In this document: positions 10,356-21,886 of the stretch, in pieces | Position numbering within the stretch: position 1 is the stretch's first letter | How the letters are laid out: each line of letters starts with the position of its first letter | Assembly (NCBI RefSeq): GCF_025399195.1 | Contig: NW_026252114.1 | Span: forward strand, 124,001 to 188,000 | Origin: Umbelopsis ramanniana AG | Taxonomy: Eukaryota > Mucoromycota > Umbelopsidomycetes > Umbelopsidales > Umbelopsidaceae | DNA: 64,000 nt | Reading direction: 5' to 3' | Notes under the pieces: model-generated | The model's database searches: none | Told to the model about the DNA's origin: nothing | Seen by the model: the letters and a program-made list of their open reading frames with translations, nothing else | Position numbers and translations under genes: made by a program

Positions 10356-12169
10356 ATGTCGGACTGTAAGTATATCCTATGGCAGTTTACTATGTTGACA
10401 ATACTAATTGTTTATGGTATAATACAGCACATGCTGGACAGATGACAGCACCCGTAAAACGAAAAGGACGCCCACAGAAGAAAGCACATTACGGCTCGGA
10501 TGCGTCAGGGAAAGAAGATGACGACGACATGACCGACCTTTCATTCCACAGTGATACCGGAGATCAGTTCAGTGAAGAAGAAGAAGACGCTCATTCTGTT
10601 TCCGCTTCCATTGGCACCGGTCGTAAACGCGGCCGACCGCGATCCATAAAGCGAGCTCGTCCTGAGGAAAGAAAGGAAGAAAAGCGAGAAGAATCCATTG
10701 CTGAAAAAGTGGTCAAAGCTGTCATGGGAGAAGGAGAGATCGATGAGTTGGGAGAATCAAGAGTCGACAAGGACGGCCATTTGCGCGATGGTAAAGTGAT
10801 ATATGCTACTGTCAATTTAGTATTGCTGCGCGCTTATGATATGATGTAAATACTAAAGTCATGTAACATACAGGTCGTGAATACAAGATACCAGCATTCT
10901 CCATGCCAAGTCGAGGCGACGAATTGCTTATGCTTGGTAAAGATGTGGTTGCTCTGTTGAATATGCGTGATAGTTTTGTACTTGTCAACAAGAACCCTCT
11001 GGTCGTCAAGGTCGACGCTACACAGGAAGATAAGAACTACCTTATTGAACACGGATATTTAAGATCGACTTTTCGAACGAGAGATATCACCATTGTTTCA
11101 GCTCGTTCTATATTTAAAACTTTTGGACATCGTGTCATCAAGAAGGGACGACGCGGTAGAGATGATTATTTTGCCACGGGTGTACCTGAAGAAGACAGTG
11201 AAGCAGAAGACGAAAAGGAAGAGGCAGAGGAAAAGAAGCGTGCTCGACTTTACACCAAGGCATCCGAAATGCCTCAGGACACTGCTTTCGGCGCAGGAGC
11301 ATCATCGTTATCGTTCCGACGAAGCAATCTAACGAATCGATTTGTCCCCAATCGTGGTCCACCAAATGATTTGAATTGGATTTTCCATGCTGCACTTTCT
11401 GTTCGAGATTTTAATGCTCAACTTCGAGAGTATCGCTCTAAGAACCCAACGTTCTATGATGTACACACCCACATTTATCAAACTCCAGCATCCATGCAAC
11501 CTCAATACGCAGTCGCTCCCACTGAAGAAGCGTTGAACGCTGCTGCTGAAGCGTCTGCTGCAGATCAAGCTGGAATGATGGGCGATCAACAGCAGAGAGC
11601 AGAGTCTACCAAGCCTGCTGTTATACCTGACACTATTCAACAGCATTCCATGTCACAGCCTCCACAAGGGTACCCCATGCAAGCGTACGCAGATCAACAA
11701 CAAGCGTCTTATGGGATGAGCATGGCAAATGGCCAGATACCTTTTGCAATGTAAGTTGAGGATATAATGGGATGATAAGTGACTTGAATGGGGATGTAAC
11801 TAATACCCTATCCCTTTCTTCTTCTTCTCGGACGCTCTGTTTTTTTTTTCATCTCTCTACAGGCAGCAACAAGCTCGATTAAACCAAGCTGCTGCAGCCA
11901 AGATGATACCTCCCAATTCACAAGCGGCATATATGGCATCGATGTCCGGTAATAACCCTGCTGCATTTCAAAATTTGCCCCCTGGCCAATCGACCGCAGC
12001 TTTAGCCGCTGCACGACAACACCAAATGGCAGCTATGCAAGGTATGTCTGGGCAACTCCCTAATGCTGGCATGCAAGGTCAGCGATTATCACAGCAAATG
12101 CAGAATCCTTATGGTTCGACTGGTTCGCCCATGCCACAGCAGAACGCTCCTCGGTTTGGCGTGAAGTGA
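10356..12169 (+). CDS. RSC7: Chromatin-remodelling complex subunit, Rsc7/Npl6 (Swp82) family
   Basis: Four exons, 10356-10365, 10428-10790, 10874-11750 and 11863-12169, give 518 aa. The first exon is only 10 nt (ATG TCG GAC T); its intron has a clear TACTAAT branch point. Two AT-hook cores (KRKGRPQKK near residue 16 and RKRGRPR near 70) and acidic stretches precede the conserved Rsc7/Swp82 domain at about 117-235: DKDGHLRDGREY, RGDELLMLGKDV, RDSFVLVNKN, TQEDKNYLIEHG, VSARSIFKTFGHRVIKKGRR and RDDY. The C-terminal 200 residues are Gln/Ala/Met-rich and low complexity. In yeast the family members are subunits of the RSC and SWI/SNF remodellers. Start choice by exon 1 is likely but the downstream ATG at 10441 is an alternative. 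Confidence 0.9.
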
Positions 12170-12559
12170 AAATGGGGGAACCAAAACCCAATTTCAACCA
12201 TTTAGACGACGGCGGCTACTTTCTGTTCTCTTTCTCTCTCTCTATAATCATATTCTGGATAACTATTTGATGTTGTTCACTTCTTTTTTGCTGTACATGA
12301 TCTTGCATTTGCCTGCTGCTCGTTTTATAACCTTCATTATCAACCCCCTTGTTATCGCAAAATCATATCCCGAGTACTTTGTAAAACCTTTCCACCTTAT
12401 TCCATCTTTCGTTAACTGATTGAACAAAAACCAATAATGATCAAGTGAAAGTTCAAACAGGGTCCGTGTGTATTTACATCGTCTACGTTTCGTCTTTATT
12501 TATGACAAGGTTACATGGCGTATGCAGTTAGCAGGAATATGTACGATCAGGGGAAGCAT
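12170..12559. other. Convergent 3' intergenic region
   Basis: Pyrimidine-rich 3' UTR sequence (CTCTCTCTCT near 12232) of the RSC7-like gene followed by the 3' flank of the leftward phosphatidylserine synthase gene. No coding signal. Confidence 0.45.
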
Positions 12560-13403
12560 TTACGGCTTGGGGATCTTCAAAGTCTTGGAGACCATGGCTG
12601 TGCCTTGGATGGCGAAAAGCAAAGTAAAAGCATGCACTTGGCCAAGCTTTGAGTCAACGCCTACCAACTGAGCCAAATCAATCACGCCGTATGGGAACTG
12701 GTCAGCGTGCAATAAGCCCTTGCCAATGACAAGGTAGGCAAGTACGGCAACCAAACCCAGTGAACTTGGGATGGGAAGACCTTCGAAATGTGAGATCTTG
12801 CCAGTATTATCTTTGGGCAACAAAGCGACTGTGGCATTGAAACGAGCAAGACGAGCGATACCGCATGAAACGAAATATGTCAAGATGAGGGTATCCAAAG
12901 TTGTACGCATACCCACTTAAAAGAGAATGTGAGAAATTTGAACCGAGCCACCACACAAACAATCTCGCATACGCATTTACCTGTGAACGCTAAGGCAGCT
13001 GGGGCCACACCAAATGAAATCTACACGAGGTAATAAGTATGAGATCACGCGAAAAATAAACGATTCAGTGCTCGACTCGAACACTTACCACATCGGCCAA
13101 ACTATCCAGCTCTTGTCCGAGCAAGCTGCTACGGTTCCTCCACCTTGCGACTCGGCCGTCCATAAAATCAAAGAAAAGACCAAAAGGCATGAATCCCATG
13201 GCAGTATAAAGGTCTTTTGGATCGTTGGAGACGAGATAACGCATGTTGGAAAATATGGACATGGCACCGCACACTCCATTCAACAAGGTGATCAAGTCAG
13301 CGAGTTGGAAATTACGGACCATGGAGAAGTGACCAGTAGGGTTGATCAGGTTCTGATCGGTCTCTGAGATTTTTTTACTTGTGGATTCTGCTTTCTTGGA
13401 CAT
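12560..13403 (-). CDS. CHO1: CDP-diacylglycerol-serine O-phosphatidyltransferase (phosphatidylserine synthase)
   Basis: Three exons on the minus strand, 13403-13089, 13020-12981 (40 nt) and 12915-12560, total 236 aa. The CDP-alcohol phosphatidyltransferase signature D-G-x2-A-R-x8-G-x3-D-x3-D is complete: [20 protein letters not shown] then SLAD, split by the first intron right after the last Asp. FGVAPA follows, as usual in PS synthases. Hydrophobic helices surround it ([63 protein letters not shown]). The enzyme makes phosphatidylserine from CDP-DAG and serine in the ER membrane. The ATG at 13403 starts the Lys/Ser-rich N-terminus. It diverges from a carboxylesterase with only about 180 bp between starts. 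Confidence 0.92.
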
Positions 13404-13581
13404 GTTGAGAGCAAGCAGCGAAGTGAAGTGAAGAAAGAAATATGTCGTATTGCAATAAATACGAGTTGGCCAAGCGTGGCTCAAAAAAACTGAGGTCACC
13501 GATTAAACCCAGAATTTCCCATTAAAGCTAATGATCATTGTGTCATCCTTTCCACTCCCACTTCCATCCCCGCAACCCACT
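13404..13581. promoter_or_regulatory. Short bidirectional promoter, CHO1 / carboxylesterase
   Basis: 178 bp between the two preferred start codons. An in-frame upstream ATG at 13531 could extend the esterase by 17 residues and shorten the promoter to about 127 bp. No clear TATA box. Confidence 0.4.
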
Positions 13582-15271
13582 ATGACCCAGACAGAATCCT
13601 CCACTACCGTTGAAGTTTCCAACAACGCGAATGTCCAGGGCAATCTGCTCCAAGGAGGTCTCCGGGAATTCCATATTCCCTACGCTACTGTCCCTAAGCG
13701 CTGGCGCAAGGCTCAACCTTCTCCTTTGTGGGAAGGTACACTCGACGGCAGGCACCAAAGGTAAGTAAGCTTCTTGTCAAGCAAGGCACCGAGACTCTCG
13801 CTCATCCGGCAATCTAGACCAGAATGCCCTCAGCCTAGTGAAGGATTCTTTCAACGTCCTCAACGTGTTAAAACCGTATATGACGAACTCAACTGTCTCA
13901 ATCTCGATATTATTTCCCCTCCGCCATCCGCTGACGGTTCGTTGTATCCTACCATGGTCTGGATCCATGGTGGTGCATTGAAGAACAAGAGTGGAGGACC
14001 TGATGCCTACAATGCTACCAAGTTAGTTGCGCACTCGGTGGAAATTGGCCGCCCTGTCGTCGTCGTCAATGTCACATATCGTCTCAATGTGTTCGGATTC
14101 TTCTCAAGCTCCGACTTAAAGAAGGATGTAGAGCAGGATGGCGAGGATGTCTACGGTAGTTGGGGTATTGATGACACTCGTCTTGCCGTCCAATGGGTAG
14201 GTTTGCCTGTCGTGGTGGCCGGGATGGACACTGACTAACGCCATTTCCCCATTTTAAATATTTAAGGTTAAACAACATATCCAACACTTTGGCGGAGACC
14301 CCGATCGTTTGACTGGATTCGGAGAGTCGGCCGGTGGCACCATTCTCCATCATTTGCTGTTGCTGGACGATGCACCCTTCAAACGTGCCATTCTTCAGTC
14401 TGGTATTGTCAGCGTTATGCCTGCCAAACCACCGTTCTTCTTTGACAAGTGGTGGAAACGTATTTTGGACCATTATAAAGTCTCCTCGGTGGACGAATTG
14501 AGAAATATCCCGGCAGATGACCTGGCACAAACCGTAACCGACCTCAATTATCAATACAGTGCTATTTTAGATGGAGCAGTATGCGAGGATCCCTTGAAAA
14601 AGTACAAGGCGCCCGGTGCTTACCCTACTTTGGAAGCCCTCATCATAGGCGATAATACAGATGAAGGCACACTTTGGACAAGATTGGGTGGAGAGCCCGC
14701 ACAAACCTACCGCGGTACAGAGATCATCATTCCCGCCGGTCTTTTGAGCAGATTCCATGAACTCTACCCACCGTCCACTCTGGAGCAGGAGGATGCCGCC
14801 CTCCCTATGTTGGATGACATCTACGCCGAGCGCTTGTTCTTGTGTCCTGCTGAGCGTACCGTGAACGCCATTGTCACTGACGACAGCTCTAAAGTCAAGG
14901 TGTATCGCTACAGGCTGGACCGCGACCTGGAAGTCTCTCGCCCATACAATCTTGGAAAACACCATGGTGCGGACGTTTCCTATGTGTTTCTCGGTGACCG
15001 CATGAATGCAGAAGAATTGGAGGCTGGCAAGATCATCCTCAGCCATTGGTTGGCTTTCGCTTATGGGCTGGACCTGGAAACCGAGGTGGGCTGGAAACAA
15101 TACGACAAGGCCTCCAAGCTTTGTATGGTGTACGGACAAGATGGGAACGAAGTCAAAAGTCTAGAGGATACCAAGGATGCTGCTCGTTACAAATTCTGGG
15201 AAGATGTCGAGGACCGCATTCACGCTGAGTTGCAAGACAAAGCTGGACAGCTACACAAGCAGAGATTGTAA
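13582..15271 (+). CDS. Type-B carboxylesterase/lipase
   Basis: Three exons, 13582-13760, 13818-14196 and 14267-15271, give 520 aa. The alpha/beta-hydrolase type-B pattern is complete: the block EDCLNLDI is represented by CLNLDIISP, the oxyanion loop by WIHGGAL (Ala instead of the third Gly), the NYRL block by NVTYRLNVFGF, then WGIDDTRLAVQWV and the nucleophile elbow FGESAGG with Ser about 207. The acid is probably Glu in DNTDEGTLW and the base His in LGKHHGADV. No signal peptide or membrane segment is seen from either ATG, so it is probably cytosolic or peroxisomal. Substrate unknown; it hydrolyses carboxylic esters by family. Its divergent neighbour makes phosphatidylserine, but no functional link is shown. 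Confidence 0.9.
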
Positions 15272-15712
15272 TGGACGGTCCAGAGGATCCTGCTTACCAA
15301 TGCAAGGTAGCATTATCAACGCATAATATAATTGACCTGGATGGAAAAATAAAACGATGGATTGTTTCTAGCATTCAATCAAGGTACTTTGTTTATTTGA
15401 AATTTAAGAGAGTTTGTATAATGGATCGACTACAATACGACCACCGCTCCATGGACGATGAATAAGACGATTATGCAAACTGGGAATTTATTGCAAGTGT
15501 GTGCTTGGCGGGTGACAGATTCGGTGTATGGATAGTAAGTACAAATGGATTGGATTTGTTAAGACACAAAGACAAGGAAAAAAAAAATTACACCTGCTCT
15601 TGAGAGGGCGGGATAGAGCAAGAGGGGATGAGAGGAAGGTATACTCGTTGTTTGATCAGAAACTACAATTTGCTAAAAAACAAAGAAAAAGAAAGACAAA
15701 ATACAATCAAAA
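15272..15712. other. Convergent 3' intergenic region
   Basis: 3' flanks of the esterase and the leftward antiporter gene. Only short frames; nothing supported. Confidence 0.45.
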
Positions 15713-18711
15713 TTAATTTGAACCAGAAGGTTCAGCAACATCGGCCTGACTAGCCCTTCGCTTGGCTTCAGCGACGGTTTCCTTCGTCTTTTGCTGCCAG
15801 TCTGGATCCGACTTTTCAATGACAACCGTGTCCATGGTATCGTTCGCATCTTCAATAACCACACGATGATGTTCCTCCCAAACTTGAATACGGGGACCAA
15901 GAGAGGCATGTCCAGGTTCGACCATCTCCTGTTGAGCAACCTCCTCCTTCTCATTACTACCAGATGATGCAGGTTGTTCAAAGAGCCCGCGCAGGGTTTT
16001 GGGTATAAATCCACCCATCGTCGTTCTCTTCGCCTTGGGTTCAGTAGGCGTAACAGGTTCTTGTGCTTGATCTTGCGAAGGTCGCGACTTGGTACGATCT
16101 TCAAATTGTCGCATATTTTCACGGTCTTCTCGACTGCCTTTGCCAAACAAGTTACGAAGACTGGTGACGCTCGTTTCGTTACGTTCAACATTGAGACTCG
16201 TTTGAGTGGATGACCGTGGCTTGACGGGTTCAAGGAAACGGATACTGCTCAATTCATTAGCAGAACTCTCCCGTTGATTTTCTGCTGTTGGTTGGAGCTC
16301 TGCAGGTTTGATCTCATCCGTGGAGCTGGGTTGAACAGGTTGTTTTGGATGTACGCCATAGGTTTGCTCATCAAAATCTTCATCGTCATTGGGTAAGAAC
16401 TCCTCATCGGGCACATCGCTGTCCTCATCAGAATAACGTTGTTCACCCATATCTACGGCCTCAAAGTCCTGTTGACTTTGACCTTCAACAGGCACCACGG
16501 TTGTGTCCCCGCTACTATCGCGATCAAGTTCATGTCGTCCGGCTCTTGGTCGTTCTTGAGGTGTATTAAACAAAGTATTGCGTTCTGTTCTGCTGAGGGA
16601 CATTTCTAGATCGCGGCTATGACGACTGCGTGCATCATCATCGCGGCTGAAGCTGAGAGTTTGACCAAATTGAAGTTTTGGCAACCGTGAGACTTGGTTA
16701 TGAGAACTGGCGATGGAAAGCGTGCGAGTATGGATACGTTTTCCAAGTTGAAACATGGGAATTGTAGTACCGTGTACCAGCACGGAAGAAAGGACGATGA
16801 ACAAAACAATGGGTGCTATCAACTCCACGGAAGCTGGATTCTTTTCTGCGTGGACTTTTTCAAGTTCTTCCTTAGCCAAGATGGACAAGAAAACAGCTCC
16901 AACGCCCATGGGACCAAACCATCCAGCAAAGAAAGCTTCACGGTAGGTCTTGAGTGCGGGCAATACGGGCTTGAGCAACAGAACAATAGGCAGTCGTCTG
17001 AACAATAAGATCAATATAGCAATGACGACTAATCGCCACGGTTCCACACCTAATTCAGGCATCGAGAATGACGACCAAGGCTAATATCATATCACATATG
17101 TTAACAGTCAGTTCAGGGAACATAAAAAGGGGTGGGGAGCAGCATGATGATATCAAAATCATACTTACAATGATGCAGCCTATATATACAAAGACTGCTA
17201 AATTAAGCATCATATCAATGACATCTTGGAAATGTGCCTCCTCGGTTTCTTGACGGAACCAGTCATCCCATGAAAATGCGTTACCAGCTACAAAACAGGC
17301 TAGCAAGTCATCACTTCCTGTAAAGCCTGTCATGCTCATCAAGAACAACTATAGATGGTTGATGAGAACTCAGTATGCAAATATTTTGAAAATCCCCATG
17401 AGTACTTACGGCCAAGGCGATTGCAAAGCATAGAAATGAGGGCTTGTCAATGTAATGACTAGGTTTGAAAAATAAAATAAAAAGGAAGCGGGGGGTAAGT
17501 ATGATGCAGCAATGTATACAATCGCCTCCTTGGTTATTTTGGTACTTACTGTCTCTCCGACCATTGTAAAATTTTTCTAGCAACATAGCCCACAACAAGA
17601 CCAATGACACACGACAGAAGAATTTGGAATAACCAAGTGAGATAGAACCATTTGCCAATAGCTTCGCCTACACTATCTTCACTCAATAGATAGACTGCTA
17701 GAAAGAGGAAAGGAAATCCCATGCCGTCATTAGCACCGCTGGAGACCAAAAATAAAAAAATTGAGTACAAAACATTCTAGCATGCAAAGCAGCAGTGGAA
17801 TTTTTGGCAGTACCTCTCGGCGGATAGCGCATTTCGGATATGAGCAGGGACATGCTTCTCAGCAAAGCGGCCCTTCACTACGGAATTTGCTAGAATCTAA
17901 ATGGGGCAACATAAGGTCATGCGTTGTAGAAGGATGGTTTTAGCCACATGAAGACTTACAGGATCGGTCGGGGTAACGCAGGCGGCTATGGCCAATGATT
18001 CAAGCTGAGAATTAAAAACACAATCAAATAGAAACATGTTAGTTTTCTAGATTGCTGCGTTCATATAGGGTGGATGACATACGTAGTTGAGCGGTGGTAT
18101 CAGCCACCAGATGAACAAACCGCTCATGAGCCACATGTAGACCATGACGGGCCCCAGTAATAGAAGCATGGTGAGCCATTCTTTCTTAAGATAATGTCTA
18201 AAAGCAACAAATGGGAGGTGAGTATACAAGAGGGGGCCCGGCGGTGTTACCTGAGGAAACATAAGAAAGACGGGCGTTTCTTACTTTGGTAATTCGATTC
18301 CAGAAGCCATGACCTGCCAGACGTTCCTTTGAAGGTTAGTAGAGGCAAACATAGCGCACGGTATCCAAGTCATCCATCACTGCACCTGAATGGCAATCAC
18401 ACAGCGAGTGAGTTGCTTCGTTATCTCATCTGTATCATTCCAAGAATATGGGTTGATTCCGTTGGCCACTAATGGACCAGCGATGATACCAACGACGACG
18501 GCAACAACTAGGGGAAGAATCATAATACGTTATCAAATGCAGCGGTAGGGCAGAGTCGAGTAGAGCAGGGGAACCTACAGGCTTCGGAAATGAATAGTTT
18601 CTCTTTGACGAACATAGAGACAAACCCAAAGATAACGATAAACCCAGAGAGCACAGCAATGGCCTCTGTGAATGCAGAGATTTCTCCGGGGAAGACAGTG
18701 ATCCCTGTCAT
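15713..18711 (-). CDS. NHA1: Plasma-membrane Na+(K+)/H+ antiporter, Nha1/Sod2 type
   Basis: Ten exons on the minus strand: 18711-18579, 18507-18386, 18313-18285, 18197-18083, 18004-17960, 17896-17814, 17738-17550, 17458-17410, 17348-17169 and 17080-15713. All phases fit and give 770 aa. The first ~450 residues are the monovalent cation-proton antiporter domain with about 12 helices. Landmarks are VTPTDPILANSVVKGRFA, the transport-site block SAERSGANDGMGFPFLF-like split over an intron (Asn-Asp pair kept), SFLCFAIALA, DDLLACFVAGNAFSWDDWF and LPIVLLLKP. The remaining ~320 residues form a long acidic, Ser-rich cytosolic tail, as in fungal Nha1. It exports Na+/K+ in exchange for protons for salt and pH tolerance. 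Strong identification. Confidence 0.93.
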
Positions 18712-18966
18712 TGCAAATGAGCGGCGGGCGGGTTCTAAGAGAGAAGGAAAAATAACCCTAGTTGGCGGATTTAATTTTTTTGGGAATAGAAAAAGCAGTT
18801 TTGTGACAACTCAAGCTTCTGCGCACCAACAGCATCAGCGGAAATTTTTGACACCAACTCCATCAGCTGGGTTAGGGTTCTTTTGGTCGCTCATACGATT
18901 ATTTTTGAGCCAAGTGACGAAGGCTCATTTTCTCTCTCACAGCTTGTTTTTCTATACACCACTTAT

Positions 18967-20311
18967 ATGAGAGAGCCAAACTTTTCATTCCCTGCTCAAA
19001 ATAAGGCTGCTGTTTGCATTACCTCGGCTCTCTACGACCGACGAGCTTTGGATTGTACCGCCATATTACCACTCATCAATTCGCTGACTCATCTGTCTTA
19101 TCTGACATCGACCTCTCCTCGCATCAGAGAGATTTTAGTACTGGATGGTGGCCTAGAAAGACTGATTCACATTCTCAAAACATGCCAGCGATCGGATAAA
19201 AGGTCAACTTGGAAATGGTCTCTTGCATTTCAGTGCGTTGTCAATGTCGGTGTCCGCGGCAATGAACAAATTCGTACCAGTGTGGTTGAAGCTGAAATGA
19301 TTCCTGTGGTTATGCAACTACTCGGCAACTTTCTCAAGACGCTAGACCAACTCGGTACAGACAAGGCGTCTACTTTCACCTCGTCAACAGGTTACCATGG
19401 CCTACTTGAAACCATGCCGGCCTCTACTTTGGAAAAATCACCCTTTGCCCACGATGATGGTATGTTCCCAAATATTATTATTTTAGGAGTGTGGCCATGT
19501 GGTACACACCACACACACAATGCCCCCCAAGCATCAGATGTTCTAACGAACTAGAATTTTATTTTCTTTAGTATTACCCCCAGCCTCTACGCCCGCCCGG
19601 CGGAAGACCATCTTTCGGCCTTCTGTCACTCGCCTTGCCACACCCTTCCCCCGACCTGCACAACAACCTTCCGACGTCAAAGCCTTTCAACGAGAGGAGG
19701 ATGTTTTACTCTCGCTTCAGCTACTTGCATATCTTTCAAAATACCCTCATCTCAGAAAGACTTTGCATTCTAAATACGAAGAAAATGTGTTTAGTGTCGT
19801 CCAGCAATTCACTCACCGACAGCATCCCGCCGCCATTCAGTATTGGGCTGGAGTCATCATGAGAAACGCATGTCGGAAGGATGAGACCAACGGAGGTATA
19901 CGCCAATGCGCCAATATGCAATGCGGCAAATGGGAACGTTTCCCTCGCGAATTTGCTAAATGTCGCCGATGCAGAAAAGCCAAATATTGTAGCAAGACTT
20001 GTCAAAGTAAAGCTTGGAGTGAAGGTCATCGATGGTGGTGTGTTGAACGCCATGCCCCCAGTCTCCCTACTAGAGAAGAACCTCAACCCATTGCCAATGA
20101 GCCAGAAACTGCAGCCGTTCAACCTATTCTTAATCAGCCTGCACCACCACCTGAAATTTCAGTGGGCGAGGTGGCCACTCCACCACCAAGTTCTCTCACT
20201 GTCTTTGATCGCTCTCTCAATGGTGCCAGCAGTAGTAGTGATAATACCCATGGTATTTCTGCCGATGTGGACCAAGACCAACGCCATGTCATGATGGATG
20301 TGGATCCTTAA
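18967..20311 (+). CDS. samB: MYND zinc-finger protein, samB/Mub1 family
   Basis: Two exons, 18967-19459 and 19572-20311, 410 aa. The ATG at 18967 gives the family-typical start MREPNFSFPAQNKAAVCITS followed by LYDRRALDCTA. An N-terminal armadillo-like helical region (LPLINSLTHLSYL, ILVLDGGLERLIHILK, WSLAFQCVVNVGVRGNEQIR) is followed by a linker and a MYND finger near residues 305-355, with ordered Cys/His: CANMQC..C, CRRC, YCSKTCQ and HRWWC. The C-terminus is Pro/Ser-rich. Yeast Mub1 bridges the Ubr2 ubiquitin ligase to Rpn4; Aspergillus SamB affects septation and morphogenesis. Family assignment is strong. It is divergent from the antiporter gene with 255 bp between starts. Confidence 0.93.
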
Positions 20312-20850
20312 ACCCCGTTACCTCCTTTCTCATACGCATACCACTCATCCGACGAACCCCCATCCTTTGTCACGAAAAATAATAATTTGGGAATCGACAG
20401 TATTCTCTATGGTGTGATTCCCATTTTATATACTTTATATATTTCCGTCTCGCTTTGCTCTGCTGCTGCTCTTTCCTTTCCTTGTAGTATCGACGTTCGC
20501 TGCTTTACCACAGCCCATTCTCTATATGTTTTCTTCCTTTCCTGTTGGTCGTTCTTCTTTCATGTTTGCTACTGTACAACGCATTTTTTTTTTCTTTCCC
20601 TTCCCAACACAAACTACCTTTTTTTTAACTGTTGCATGCTTTATTCCAACCTGGTATCCTTCTTTTTGACTGAACTGAATTTCCCTCTCTTTTCCCACAA
20701 GCAACCCATAAAAACTATTTTCGCAGAATGGGTGAATGTCCGACACGTGACTTTGCTGATCTTGACGTCACGTAGTCTGTCTCCAGTATTTTTTTGACTT
20801 GAAAAAAAGTGACGGCTGGGGGCTGTCTACACACATACACACACACCACC
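20312..20850. promoter_or_regulatory. Intergenic region with TOM22 promoter
   Basis: Pyrimidine-rich 3' UTR of the samB-like gene, then the TOM22 promoter, which carries CACGTG at 20744-20749 and TGACGTCA at 20763-20770. Confidence 0.5.
20744..20770. promoter_or_regulatory. E-box CACGTG plus CRE TGACGTCA upstream of TOM22
   Basis: CACGTG (20744-20749) and a perfect palindromic CRE (20763-20770), overlapping a further CACGT, sit 80-107 bp upstream of the TOM22 ATG. Such sites bind bHLH (Cbf1-like) and ATF/CREB bZIP factors in fungi; binding here is inferred only. Confidence 0.5.
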
Positions 20851-21358
20851 ATGGTCAAACTCGAAGAAGTTTCTCCCGATCACATTGATGAGATTGAAGT
20901 CTTGTCAGAAGACGACAACTACTCCGATTACTCTGATTCCGAACTTGACGAAGACGAAGAAGAGTCCATCCTTGATCGCATTGCCGCTCTCAAGGATATC
21001 ATTCCACAAAAGCAGCGAGATCGTCTTTCCTCTGGATTCACAACTATCTCCAGCTGGTCCAAGACCGGTGCTACATTTGTAGGCAAGAGCGCTTGGGTTA
21101 TCACTACCTCTATGCTTCTTCTTGTCTTGCCCTTGGCGTTGGAGATTGAGAAGGAACAGGCTTTGGTTGCATATGAGAAGGAAGCTATGCAACAACAGGG
21201 TGCTGCTCAACAGGTAAGAACCGTTCGATGAAAAAATAGAACCCCAAATTATACAGTGATGCTCATTTTCTTTCTTGTAGATGATCAACCCTGGCGCTCC
21301 TTTCGCTCAACCCCAAGTCCAACAAGGTCAGCCTCTGCAACCTCAAGGCAAAAACTAA
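20851..21358 (+). CDS. TOM22: Mitochondrial import receptor subunit Tom22
   Basis: Two exons, 20851-21213 and 21281-21358, 146 aa. The acidic cytosolic receptor domain (SEDDNYSDYSDSELDEDEEE) is followed by ESILDRIAALKDIIPQKQRDRL, a linker and the single outer-membrane anchor (AWVITTSMLLLVLPLALEIE, about 87-106) with a short Gln/Pro-rich intermembrane-space tail. Length and order match fungal Tom22, which accepts presequence proteins from Tom20 and organises the TOM pore. The start has a good context (CCACCATGG). Confidence 0.93.
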
Positions 21359-21886
21359 ACAAACCATCCAAGAGAACCTAAAACTCCTTTGGGCTTCTTC
21401 ACAAACATATCTTTTGTCTATAGCAATGATTTCTCCAATTCCCGGTCCTCCTTTGCCCACTCTATATGATAGATGAATAGCAGCCATAGAATAGCGTTTT
21501 GGGCTGGTACATAATGTTTTCTTGTTTCCTGGTGTTGGTTTTTTAAAAATAAAAAAATTATACATTCCCCCCCTTACAAAAAATTATCCCATCCTATGAA
21601 TGAAACAATACTCGGCAAGACGATGCGTCCCGATCAACCGCTTGTTTAAGCGCGCATTACCTTTTTGTATTTAGAGAAAACAATGAAAACAAGGAAAAAA
21701 AAGGCGGCAAATCCCCCCATAGTGAGCATACTCTTTTGTGCGTTATAAAATCATATATCCGGAAACCAGCTCTTTAATATCATTATTATTAGTCGTTTAT
21801 GTCTGCACATATAACGACGTATTTAAAAACAATGGGTCGTTTATGAACACGCATAGAAAACTAAATGGGTCTACATGTTCTATAAT
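21359..21886. other. Convergent 3' intergenic region
   Basis: 3' flank of TOM22 and of the leftward secreted-protein gene; AT-rich with several A runs and an AATAAA-like site near 21548. No coding sequence recognised. Confidence 0.45.
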
